The position numbers and the translations under genes were made by a program. A DNA stretch of 64,000 bases. It comes from Codonopsis lanceolata. Taxonomy: Eukaryota; Streptophyta; Magnoliopsida; Asterales; Campanulaceae. Numbering within the stretch: the first letter of the stretch is position 1; every line of letters starts with the position of its first letter. This document shows positions 36,001 through 48,000 of this stretch, one piece after another. The notes under the pieces were generated by a model. It ran no database searches and was not told the DNA's origin. It saw nothing but the letters and a program-made list of their open reading frames with translations. Where the stretch lies: NCBI GenBank assembly GCA_013146195.2, contig CM028379.1, positions 159,742,437 to 159,806,436 of the forward strand, in the 5' to 3' direction.

Positions 36001-38546
36001 TAAGAGAATAATAATTTTTGAAAGTAGATTTTCTGTGTGAAATATCCCAAAAGATAAAAGTGAATTCTTTATGTAGAATGAAGAGAATATTAATTAAAAA
36101 TAAAAATAAATAATATAGTGAATAAGTAAAATGCTGTGAAAATAGCTACGTAGGGAGTAGTACGTAATAAATTAGTTGGAGCGGTCAGCAAAACAGAAAG
36201 GCAAGATATTTGTTGCAGTAGCTTGGCAAGCAGTGAAAGATAAGTTTTAACGTTTTAGACTTAAGAGTATTGCCCGGTCAAAATTTATATTCCTGGGCAC
36301 GTTTAGTGGAATCAATAAGAAAAAAAGGAGGGGTGTATTAAGATGTTAAATTTTTGTTTTTTGGTTTTATAATAATTGAAGAAAACGTAACAGATGGATA
36401 GAAAGAAATTGGTGAGACCAAAGAGAGAAAATTAAAAACTAAATATCAATGTTTTTTTTTTTTTTTTTGGGTGTGTTTGTCATAAAACAATTTAGGTTGA
36501 TTTTCGAGGTTTTCATTTTCATATTGTAAAATTTAAAGAAAAATTACGAGAGATGGGGAGAAGATGATTGGGGGATAAAGAGAAGGATAAAATAAAAAAA
36601 GAAAAAAAATCAAAGTTCTAAAACCTTGCACGGAGAATAAATCCTTAAATATTGTAAGGATGTGAAAAAGACCAACAATGGAAGAATAATGGAAAAAATC
36701 CAGACTGTCCAACCAGTGACACGCTTAAACCGTGTCGGATCACTTTTATTATTTTTATTTTTTTTAAATCTCAAGCCAAAACGACGTCATTTAGGCTCTT
36801 TAAAAGCTAAAATGATGTCGTATCGTTGGTCAGGGTATATGCTATCTAAAAGGAAAAAAATCTTAATTAAATTACACAATGATGAACCAAAAATCCTAAT
36901 AGTCTCTCTATCTCGAGTTCTCGACATAAATGTTTGTTTTTAGTTTAATACAAAAGTTAACAAAGTTGATTTCTGAGCATTTTAACACTACCTCCTATTA
37001 TAAGTGTTCCTTATTCTATTTTGTAATATTCCAAAAGAAGCATTCATTTTCTATTTTTAGAAAACAATCGTACGAAAAAATTATTTGTCATACCATTATT
37101 CATCGCGAGATGAAAGAAAAAGATAAACATTGATTTGACATCATACCATAAAATTACTCATTTCTTAATGCGTGTAAAATCGTGTAAAATCAATAAGGGA
37201 CGTTTACTTTGGGACAAATGAAATAACACATATAAATAAATACTCATGTAATATCATTGTAAGTAAACACTAGAACATTATAATAATAAAGATGAATGCT
37301 CATTATGGAAAGAGTACTATTTTCGATTTTTTCCATCACATTTTCTGGTGCACTTGACAGTTTATGCATCAATAACACAAAAATATATAGAGTTCTTCCT
37401 TCTTCATTTTTCTTTTGGAGTATATGTTTTCAAAGTAAGGTGAGACAAGCTTACACTGTCATATTACAAATTTCACATGTAATATATTCAAGAGTTTATA
37501 AAAACAAATTCATTTTTTATTGCTAATAAGTAATAATGCTTTTATTTCAAGGTGTTTGATTGGTTTATTATAGATAGACAAACTCAAAAATATACTCTAC
37601 ATTTTGCAATTGTCACATGTAATATCTTAGGCTTCATAGCATGCTGCATGCTATAGATCACCAACTAAGTTATCGAATTATTTCGAACATCATTATAGGT
37701 TTATAGGTGTGGTTATGTAGAAATGAAAAATGACATGTTTAAAAATAATTTCTAAAAAAAGAATTGATTGAAAATTTGACATTATTTTTGAACGCCCTAA
37801 AATGAAATACAAATTATATTTAGAAACATAATACTACCTTAATTGATAATTAAGTTTGGTGCTCTTTAGATGACTCTAATATTGGCCAACGTCCAAACCA
37901 CCTACATATTTTATTATTTATTATTACCATCTGTTCCATAATATATGTTGTTTTTTAGGAGAATTTTTTTGTTTCAAAATAGATATTACTTTATAATTTT
38001 CAATGAACTTTTTTTTTCTTCCAATTTTACCTATATTTATTGATTCCATAATTTGTATTTGACTATTTGAGTAAGAATATAAAAAAAAACATCTCATTAA
38101 TATTTAAAATAAAATAAATAAGGACAATTTAATTTTTATAATATATTTCTTTAGTTTATGTGAAATTTTTCATATTGAACACAAATACTAGTTTAAAATA
38201 AAATAAATAAACACAATTTAATTTTTATACTAATATATTTCTTTAATTTATGTAAAAAAATTCAAAAAGACATATTTTGAAACTGGAGTATTATTTACTG
38301 TTGTAAAGTAACATTCCATTAAGGTAGAGATAAATTGTCACTATGAACTTTTGTCGTGACAATTAAATACTCAATAAAATATATACCACTTGCCAGTTGC
38401 CAATGACATCTTACACAATAAGACCAATCTCTGTTCTTGGATCACATTATTCAAGCTGACCCCAAAATATTTAATTACAGCTATTGCTTATGTTGACCAT
38501 GTTTCTAATACGGAGTACTACATATTTAAATAATTTGGTCTTCAGT

Positions 38547-38822
38547 ACTCTCTCGGATAAATATTACTATTTTTTATTATAAAATGTTTTAATTAATATT
38601 CTTAAAAACTTTTGGTATAAAATTTTTCTATCATTTTTCTCAATATATTATTTCATTTACTACTATTATTATTATACATTTAAAAAGAAATGAGTGTAAG
38701 GATATATATTTAATGAAAGAGAGTGTGTATGTAATAAGTATTATTATCATAATATATTTCACGATACGATCCATCATTAATTACATTTCTTAATCTTTAT
38801 GTTTTATCTAAAACAAAGGAAG
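38547..38822. mobile_element. Stowaway-like MITE (diverged)
   Basis: TA-flanked ends CTCTCTCGGATAAATATTAC and, on the right, AAACAAAGGAAG. Ends are diverged, so confidence is limited. Confidence 0.45.
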
Positions 38823-40210
38823 TAATAAGTGAATTATCATTGTGCCCAGTCTTCTAATACAACACCTTTTATTATAATAACAAACACTATATTTCAAAAA
38901 AAAAAGTGTGTTGCTTGATTTGATATACAGAATAAACACAAATAATTAATTTTATTATAAATATTTAGATAACGTGTATTTTTAAGATATACCCATATGT
39001 GGGTGAGGTTCATCAATTAATATAAAATCAAATTAAAAATAAAATAATAAAACAATCCTTTATTATTAGATATTAGATATTTTTTAAAAAAACGGAGGGA
39101 GTAAAATGAAGTAACATGATTAAAAGTCCGAGTGCAACCGGGACAGAAGAAGAAGAGCAGGAAAGTCATCAGGAGCCGTTTTTTTTAAAGCTAACAGCTG
39201 GGACCCAGAAAGCCTAATCAGGAAATATTCCCTAATAATCTTAATACTTTCAAAATAAAGAGCTAATTATTCTATTTTGAAATATTTTATTTAAAGAGTT
39301 TATTTTTAAAAATTAAGATATATAAGTATTATTTTATTATTAATGAACTACTAAAAGTATCATTTTCTTAAAATATTTGACTTTTTCAAATAATGACTCT
39401 TTACCTATAATGGAGGGAGTATGTGGTTTTTTTTTAATATCCTTGTTCATGCGGCTATAATTAAAATATGTATAAAAAGTAAGTTTTTTTTAAGTTTTGA
39501 AAAAGACTATTATTTAAAAAATAATAATAAAAGGAAATAATAACAATTATTTGGAAATGGTGGGATGGAGCAGTTATTTGCATCCTTTATTTTTAGAAAT
39601 TTTAGATTAATTTAGATTATTAAATGGTGTATAAATGTTTTGTTTTGTAGTAATGTAACGCTTCGAGTCTGAAAGTCTGGTTCGTTATGTGTCAACACAA
39701 GATTTCATCGAAGACGCAACACTCAAGCATCGCGCCCACCACAAGTTCTAATCAAAAAGTCATTGGATGGTGTTGAGAGGTTCTCACATTTTCTACCTGC
39801 CTCGATACCATTTGTAATGCCTTGAGCTCTAAAGTCCGATCCATTGTACCATTTGAATGCCTTAACCTCGAAAGTCATCCATCTTCGTTATCATGACCAT
39901 CGATGACACACCCATATGATAGTGCAAGTCTAATTGATACGTATCAATACCAAATTTTGATACCTATTTGCTATTATTCATGGTGATCAAATGATCATCT
40001 CCAATCATACGTATCAAAATAAGAAGATTAAAATTAAAGTGCAGATTGCATGATCAAATTTAAGACGCTCCTTAAGCACTATACATGATTTTAATATATT
40101 TTACTTTAACAATTGGAGAGCCTAATATTCTTACATAAATATCAAAATTTGGCTTTGGTCCTTACCATTGGACCTGTCCTTACAAATACTGTTTTTGAAA
40201 AACTAAATAT

Positions 40211-40224
<14 letters not shown>

Positions 40225-40258
<34 letters not shown>
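40225..40258. repeat. (AAT)n microsatellite
   Basis: An uninterrupted ATA trinucleotide run. Confidence 0.9.
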
Positions 40259-40261
<3 letters not shown>

Positions 40262-40289
40262 GTACCTCAAATTATCGCTCAAAAAATAC

Positions 40290-40591
40290 ATTTATTTATT
40301 CAGCCACGAATTTCTTCGCTAATTCTGACCGTACTCCCGTGGACTCATATCTTCTCTCTCTGTCTCTGTCTCTGTCTCTGTCGTCACTTTCTCTCTCCAA
40401 AACCAAAGTTAAAAGTAAGGTTTCTCTGTAAAACAACGACGACGGGGTCACAGCCCTAGAAGTATCCGCGAAGCTTCCCCCCCTTCCATCCTCCATCGCC
40501 ATTGTTTGTTTCTCCGTCAATCTCCTAGCAGTCATCGTAGAGTTCATCTTCAAATTTCAACACAAACTTGCCTTTTGGACTCTTCGCTTTG
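40290..40591 (+). other. Probable 5' UTR exon of the CNGC gene
   Basis: This stretch has the pyrimidine-rich character of plant leaders, including TCTCTCTGTCTCTGTCTCTG near 40350. It ends at a plausible donor, CTTTG|GTATGA. An acceptor CTATCTCCAG at 41945 would join it to the leader before the start codon at 42071. Transcription start and splice sites are inferred without transcript data. Confidence 0.35.
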
Positions 40592-40989
40592 GTATGACTG
40601 ATTCGGCATGTCTCTCTCTCGCTTTCTGTCATTATGCTCGCGTTAATTTAGTTTATATTGCTTCAAATTTTGTCAAAACTTTGTTCATATGAATTGTTTA
40701 TTTTTCGGCTTTCGTGTTAACCGCTTGCCGTGAGTTTTTGGAAACATAATATTGGTATCTCGTTGACGATTATTGATTCGGTACGAAGCATAGTAACGTT
40801 GATTTGTATTTATGATTGAAGTAATGAAGACTAGCATAAATGTTTGTAATTGGATAATCAGTTCACTATATGCTGATATTTTGATCGTTATTCAGTACTG
40901 TTTGATGAACTTTAAGACTAGAAAAGAGCACATTTTTTGTGATGTTTTGATATATTTGTTCCTGAGATTTTCGTCTAGTTTTGATTCTT

Positions 40990-41305
40990 TTGAAGCTTCT
41001 TTGGTGTTTGTTTTCCAGATATTTGTTTAGTATGCTATTGTTTGAATTCTGGAGCATTGATTTTGCAAATAGCTGGCTTGTGTTCGCTGTCAGCCCGCCT
41101 GTATGTAACTTTAATGATTAGAAACTTGACCACGATGTTCGAGTTTTGAAAGTGCTTTTGGTCTTTATTTTCCAAACAGTTGTTTATCATGCTGTAGTTC
41201 TATGTTTTCATTTGAACCTCTGGAGACTTGCTTTTGCAAATATGTTTGTCTAGTGTTGGTTGTTTACCTGCCTGTACGTAACTTGAATGTTTAGAAACTT
41301 TTTTT
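40990..41305. repeat. ~165-bp tandem duplication in the leader intron
   Basis: Two diverged copies share TTTCCA-A-A--TGTTTA-TATGCT, CTGGAG--TTG-TTTTGCAAAT and GCCTGTATGTAACTTTAATG / GCCTGTACGTAACTTGAATG followed by TTAGAAACTT. Confidence 0.6.
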
Positions 41306-42070
41306 TGATAGGTAAGTGTGACCGCTTGTTGGTATGGAGGTTGGAACCAAGGACCTCAAGGTCTTTGCCTGAGTGTCATTGCCATCTCTCCCATCCCTTG
41401 GGGTCAAAAAATTGTTATGATAGCTTTTACAAATGTTCTTTTTTCATTCTTTTCGGCCACTCAAGTTTCTTTTGTTGCTTATGTTGATGCTCATTATTTT
41501 TATGAATTCGTCCATTTGATTAGCTCAAAGAGTCTTGTTTTGAAAACAATGGTTATACAACTATCATTGTTGTAGTGGTTAACTCCAAGGTAGTTACTGT
41601 TTACTTATATCACAGAAAGGTAGTTATTGTATCTCTTAGTATTGACTTTTCAAATGGTGAATCTTTGAGTGGGATAGAGGGCGTATCTCTACATTAGTTA
41701 GTGGATATCTGTCTAATAACTGGTATGTCACTTTCATTACTATGCATCATAACTTGTGTGCTATTGCGATAAGGAAAAAGTGTACTTGAAACTTTATTAA
41801 ATCGTACTCAAGCAAGTTAAGTAACTGCAGATCACATGTATTTGCTGTCATATAGTGTTCATATACTGTATGATTTGCAAAGTGCAGACTTGTGTTTCAA
41901 TAACATGATTATGATCTAAGTTTGAGTTGTCCATTCTATCTCCAGTGGTGGATCTCGGCATTGTCAGACAATTGGAGGAGTAGCTTTTACAAATGAACTT
42001 CTCTATCCTACTTGATATTTTGAAGGCTGATACTCCAATTTAAACACCTTGTTCGACTTAAGCTGTCGTG

Positions 42071-42099
42071 ATGAATAATCGGCCAGAAAAGTTTGTGAG
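42071..42099 (+). CDS. CNGC1: CNGC exon 1
   Basis: Start ATG, reading MNNRPEKFV plus two bases of an Arg codon; donor AG|GTTAGT. The first residues match the short first exon typical of CNGC1-like genes, which is why this ATG was chosen. Confidence 0.85.
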
Positions 42100-45000
42100 G
42101 TTAGTTCATTAACTCGCCATATTAATAGCTGGGGTAGTTAAATAAGGAAAAAATCGTCGACATATGTAAATAATGCACTTTCTGTACTATGTTTGAAAGT
42201 TATTTGTTGAACGTCAGGAGAGAGTTGTTAGCATGTTTAAGTGGCATTTTTCATGTCTACTGCCTTTTTCAGCAGATCAACTTTAACTCTCTTGTAGGGG
42301 AACTTTTCTGTGTGTTTTTGTTGTCCTATGCAGCAAGGGTAATTTTGGAATGAAGAAATTATTTATTAGTGGCATACTGGCATAGTTACAGAATAATAGT
42401 TTTTGAGGAGTTCTAAATGGTAAGTGGGACTATTATAGAAACAAATATCTCTGCATCATCAACATGAGGTGGGCACCATAGTTGTCAAAGTCGAGAGGCG
42501 CCAAAAGGTGATAGGTCCAAATTTGAGGCGAGAGGCGAGGCGCTCACGGAAAAAATACTAAGGAAAAATAGATATAAGTATATAACTTAACAAATATCAA
42601 GTTATCAACAAAACATGTTATAAGTGAGCATAATATATGAAACTAAGTTTTAACATAATATCAATAGCACAAATTTTTCATTCATAGTTGAAATTCCAAT
42701 GCATTAGATGAACTTAACTAGAAATTCAAATAAGAAAATAAATAGTTATCAAAGCAAATGAAAATAAAGCCATGGAAATCAAAAGAGAACTAAAGTCATG
42801 GAATGTAATTAGCATATGAAAATAAAGCCATGGAAACAGATGCTACATAACAGTAAAAAAATAATTTTTGAGACAATTTTTTAATTGAGACAAGTAATTT
42901 AATGAAAGGAAACAAAACAGAACAGAACTAGTAATTTTTTTAATGAAAGTGTTTCACAGAACATAACAAGTAAATTTTTAATGAAAGGAAAAAGAACAGA
43001 ACAAGTAAATTTTTTAAAAAGAACAGATTAAGTCTACACTCAGTTTTTTTAAAAGAACAGACTCTACATAGTCAAATAGAGTTCAAGGCTTCAAGCACAG
43101 TCAAACAGAGTTAAAGAAGCAAAAAAAAAAAACTTGGAACAGAGTAGAAGTCGAACAGAGTGAACTCAGAGAAGAAAGGAGAGTTTACTTGGAACACGAA
43201 GTCAAGAAAGCTGAAGATCGATGGCCACAGTTGAAACCCTTGAAGACGAAACCCTCCTTTCAGTTGGAACCCTCCTTGAAGTCGGAAGATGAAGTCGAAG
43301 GCCACAGTGAAGTCGGAAAGCTGCGTATCGATGTCTAGGGCTCGTATCAAATTATCGATGTCGACCTGATTTCGTCCGTCTGAACAAATGGAGTCTTTTT
43401 GGGTATTTAAGGTTATATAATATATTTATACTAACCTAAATCTACGTTGTTTCCCACTTAAAAAGTAAATAAAAAAAAAAACCAACGAGCTACTTAGTCG
43501 ACTTTTTGGTGCATGTCACCTAAAAAAAATTCACCAATGGCGTACGCCCAACTTCTTGAGTCGCACATCGACTCGCCCAGATCCTTTGAGGCGCCAATGG
43601 CTCGACTCGCCTCGCCTCAGGCACCAAAGGCGCCCGCCTTCGACAACTATGGTGGGCACTCCTACTTTCTCTGTGTTTCACAAATAAAATTTGGATTACT
43701 AAATTGAAGGTCACCGTCTCCTTTGCTGACACTTTCACCAGTGCCAGTGACAGCCAGTCACACTTTAAATATGAACAATGTTTTTCCGGCGATCACCAAC
43801 ACTTTACCAGCTCCTCGTTTTTCCCTGTCATCTGCATGCTATATCATCCTTTCTTTTTTTTGGGTGTCTCTAGTGGCCATCAAACCTCTCTGTCCACTAT
43901 TGCCTTTATAGGGTCACCATGACTTAGCCATTGCTGATATAATGATTGGATATCCTTTTTCTTCCACATATAAAGATCCTTAGATAAATTTCTGCAAGCT
44001 CCTACTTTAATATCATTTTTTTTTTGATAAAGGTAAAGTATATATAAATGAAAAAGCGTCAAAACAGGTGATGTGTCCTTGAACACTAGAAGTATACACT
44101 ACTCAAAAATATACCCACCAGCCAATATGAAAATTATTCACAACATCTACACTAGTGTTATCACAATGAGCCGTAGTATGGTCTGCCCCTACACTCCATT
44201 CAAACATGTTTGAGAGCAGTGTTTTTCTCAAAACAGTCGTAGATCCCTCTTCATTATCAAACTCCCTCTGAATTCTTTCTTTCCAAATCATCCAGCATAC
44301 GCTTAACGGGGCAACTTCCCATAATCTATTCCTACTCTTGCTCCTCTCAAAATAAGACCAACTCCACAAGAGATCCTTGGTAGAATTTGGAAGCACCCAA
44401 GATATGTTAAACAGCCCAAAAAGCACAGACCATTATATCATCTTTCAGGCTGAATAATTTTTGAAGAATTCTTTATAGGTGTTATGACTGGATATCCCTT
44501 TTCTTCCAGAAATAATGTTACTAGACAAATCTAATGCAACCTCTTACTCTAATTTCATATTCAAGGCTGAACAAAATTTGAAGACTTCTTTAAAGACGTT
44601 TTTTTTTGGTATCACTATCACTATTTTATACTATTCTATCATTGTTTCTGTAAACATCAAATCTGTTTCCCAACTTTAGATAGAAATAGTTGTTCGAGTA
44701 GCAGTAGTTTAGTTGTATAACAATCCAATTTCTGGTTTTGGTTGGGAACAGTTTCAAAGTTAAGGTCCGACTCTATCTATAGTTTTGGAGCCAATTCAAA
44801 TCTAAATTAATTTAATATGCATCGTATTTCTTTTTTTGGACGATAATAGATGCTTCGTTTTCTTTTTAATTATTTATCTTCTTAATGCAGTTAAATTCAA
44901 TCTTGAGCTGAAGCATTATTTCATTTCAGATTTCAGGATTGGAGATCAGAGAAAAGCTCTGATGGGCAGTTCTCCCCACGTAATGGAGGGTTTTTGGGGA

Positions 45001-48000
45001 AACTAAGAAGTGTCACAGATTCAGTTACATATAGCTTCCAAAGAAGCATGGAACGTGGTTCTGATGGGATTAGAAGCTTCAAACGATCATTGGAATCTCG
45101 TCCTTTGAATAGCATTCTAGCCAGAGGCTTGGGTTCGGGGAGGAAAATACTCGATCCCCAAGGACAATTTCTTCAAAAGTGGAATAAGATATTTGTGTTG
45201 TCGTGTGTGCTTGCTGTGTCTCTAGACCCTTTGTTCTTTTATATTCCCGTGATTACCGAGGGCAAGAACTGTCTTGACTTGGACCAGACGTTGGAGACTA
45301 CAGCCAGTGTTTTGCGTTCTTTCACTGACATCTTTTACATAATTCATATTATCTTTCAGTTTCGTACTGGTTTCATAGCTCCCTCTTCCCGAGTGTTCGG
45401 AAGAGGCGTTTTAGTCGAAGATACTTGGCAGATAGCAAAGAGATACATGTCCTCGAACTTTTTGATTGACATCCTTGCAGTGCTTCCTTTGCCACAGGTG
45501 AGACTCCGGGGCTGTCTTAATGTAGTTTTACTTGTGCATTAATTGTAAGGAGGATACATGACTTTTTGTGCTCCTCTAACATTGGGTCACATCTTATGTT
45601 TGGGCTTTCAAGCCAACACAACAGTTCTTCATTTGCTCTTAACTCTGAAGATGACCTCTTGACACGTTCACGTATCTGGAATCTATTTGCAGATCTTGAG
45701 TACAAGATTGTTTCCCATGTTTTGTGTGGTTCCTGATGTTTAGATGATATATCTCTCCTTATAAAGTAAACATGATTTGCACTGTATATATAAATATATA
45801 GATATATACTTTGTGGCCCTGATCTTTTTGTAATCTTTCCAGGTTGCAATATTGATCATCATTCCGAAAATGAGAGGCTCAAGATCTATGAATACCAAGA
45901 ACTTGTTGAAGTTTGTTGTCTTCTTCCAATATATACCAAGGTTACTTAGAGTCTATCCTTTGTATAAAGAAGTCACGCGAACTTCTGGTATACTCACCGA
46001 AACTGCATGGGCTGGTGCTGCGTTCAATCTGTTTCTTTATATGCTTGCCAGTCATGTAAGAAGTTGTTGCAAATTCATTTTGCTTTTCAGATTCCATTTT
46101 GAAGATTTAGCTGTACTTTCTCTTCTTGTCAGTCTAGTCAAACTCTTGTTGGAAGCTTAATTAGATTTCTGGTATCAGTTCATACATTTCGGTATTATTA
46201 TTTGTTGTTACAGAACTTCTAACTTCAGCATGATTTTTCTCTTTTAGGCACTTGGAGCATTTTGGTACTTATTTTCCATAGAACGTGCAGCAACCTGCTG
46301 GAAGGAAGCATGTGAAAAATTGCCTGGATGTGTCCATTCTTCATTGCACTGTGATGATCATACAATTTTTTTTAACACCTCCTGCCCTATACAGACAGAA
46401 AACAAAACTGCTTTTGATTTTGGAATATTTCTTCCTGCCCTTCAGTCTGGTATTGTGGATTCGGGAGAGGATTTTCCACAGAAGTTGTTTTATTGTTTTT
46501 GGTGGGGTTTGCAAAATCTGAGGTATAAATACATTCTACTCTCTAATTACATTCTATTCTTTAGTACTGTTTCAGTAAACAAACGTTGTGGTCATTGAAG
46601 AACTCCGTGAATATTCAATTGGAGCTGTAGTTTATCTGGCTATTTTAATACACTCCCTGTGTTCCACCCAAGGAGTTCATGTTTGAAAAATCTAATTATT
46701 AAGGGATATATAAGTATTATTATAGCTGTTCATATTACAAAAATGTTTTAGCATAGTCTATTGCTTATTACACATGTGGAGGGTAAGGTTGAGAGGTTAA
46801 GGAGATTGTAGGCTTAATTTTTGAAAGTGGATTCTTTTCCTGGAATGGGAGTATCTTTTTCTTCTCTCTGCCTCTTTCTCTCATGTGTGTGCACTTCCAG
46901 ACCATGTCTTGCTAACTAGCCCGGTGGAATTGATTTCCTTGCATATGCTTCATCTTCATTTGAAACTAGTTTGTGATACTGTTTGCTTTCAATTTTGCAG
47001 TTCTCTGGGTCAGAACCTGAAAACTAGCACCTTCGTGTGGGAAATTTGTTTTGCAGTTTTCATTTCCATCTCCGGCTTGGTTCTGTTCTCATTTCTCATT
47101 GGGAACATGCAGGTTGGTGTTGAGCTGTTTATATTATTGATTACTTGTGAACACAAGAAGGTTCTAATTATAAGTGGGTTTTATGCCCATGTTTATGATT
47201 GGTATTACTCAATCAGAGTGCATATTGGTTCTATCAACTATTCGTTGATTGCTTTCTTCTAGGAAACAGGAGATGGATTGATGTGTACAGGAGGCCTGGT
47301 TTTTGATACATTCCATAAGAGTCGCCAGAAAAAAACTATGACTTTTCGACAAGGACATATGTTTGTATTTAATATCTATGTCAATGTATAAAATTATAGG
47401 TTAAGATCAGTACTTATAAAAGCTCTAGGAACTACTTTTATAAACATATCTTGATATGATATAGAAAAACTAAAGATTTGTGTGAATTGATAAATTAAAT
47501 GACCTTCAATATAGCAAAATCCTACTGTCATTTTCTAGAAACCCTTATCTCATGTGTGACTGATGTCAAACACGTGTCTGACACGGCTGTTTTTCACTTT
47601 TTTGCTGCATTGCCCCAAATTTTAGGTATTACCAAGCTTGGAGATGATGTGTGGCTCCTGATCAAAATTAATTTAAACATAGTGGTGATCGGGGTAACCA
47701 AGGATACTTTACCGACCTGATCTCAAGAAAAAGAAGAGTAGTAGAAGAAACAATTTGACAATTTACCTGGTCTGCTAGCAACCCTTTCCCATATATTTTT
47801 CTTGTCTCGATGTCAATTTTCGATAGGATGTTAGCATGGCGTAGTTCAAGTTGAACCCATAGTTGTCAGAGTCGAGAGGCGCCAAAAAGGCGATGGGTTC
47901 AAACTTGAGGCGAGAGGCGAGGTGCTAAAAAGGCGCTCACGGAAAAAATACTAAGGAAAAATACATAAAATACATATAACTTAACAAATCTCAACAAAAC

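Larger units (their letters stand above)
33859..40289. other. AT-rich intergenic DNA with MITE relics, no gene seen
   Basis: Only short frames occur and none shows a recognisable domain. Several Stowaway-like ends (TACTCC/GGAGTA) are listed separately. A ~100-bp direct duplication (TTTAATTTTTATA-TAATATATTT followed by CTTTAATTTATGT) lies at about 38095-38270. 39655-40060 carries GCCTTGAGCTCTAAAGTCCG-type phrases that look retroelement-derived, but no ends were found. Confidence 0.4.

Noticed and set aside
41310..41410. Possible minus-strand SINE (GGTTCCAACC B-box-like)
   Set aside because: The A box is poor and no convincing flanking duplication was found.
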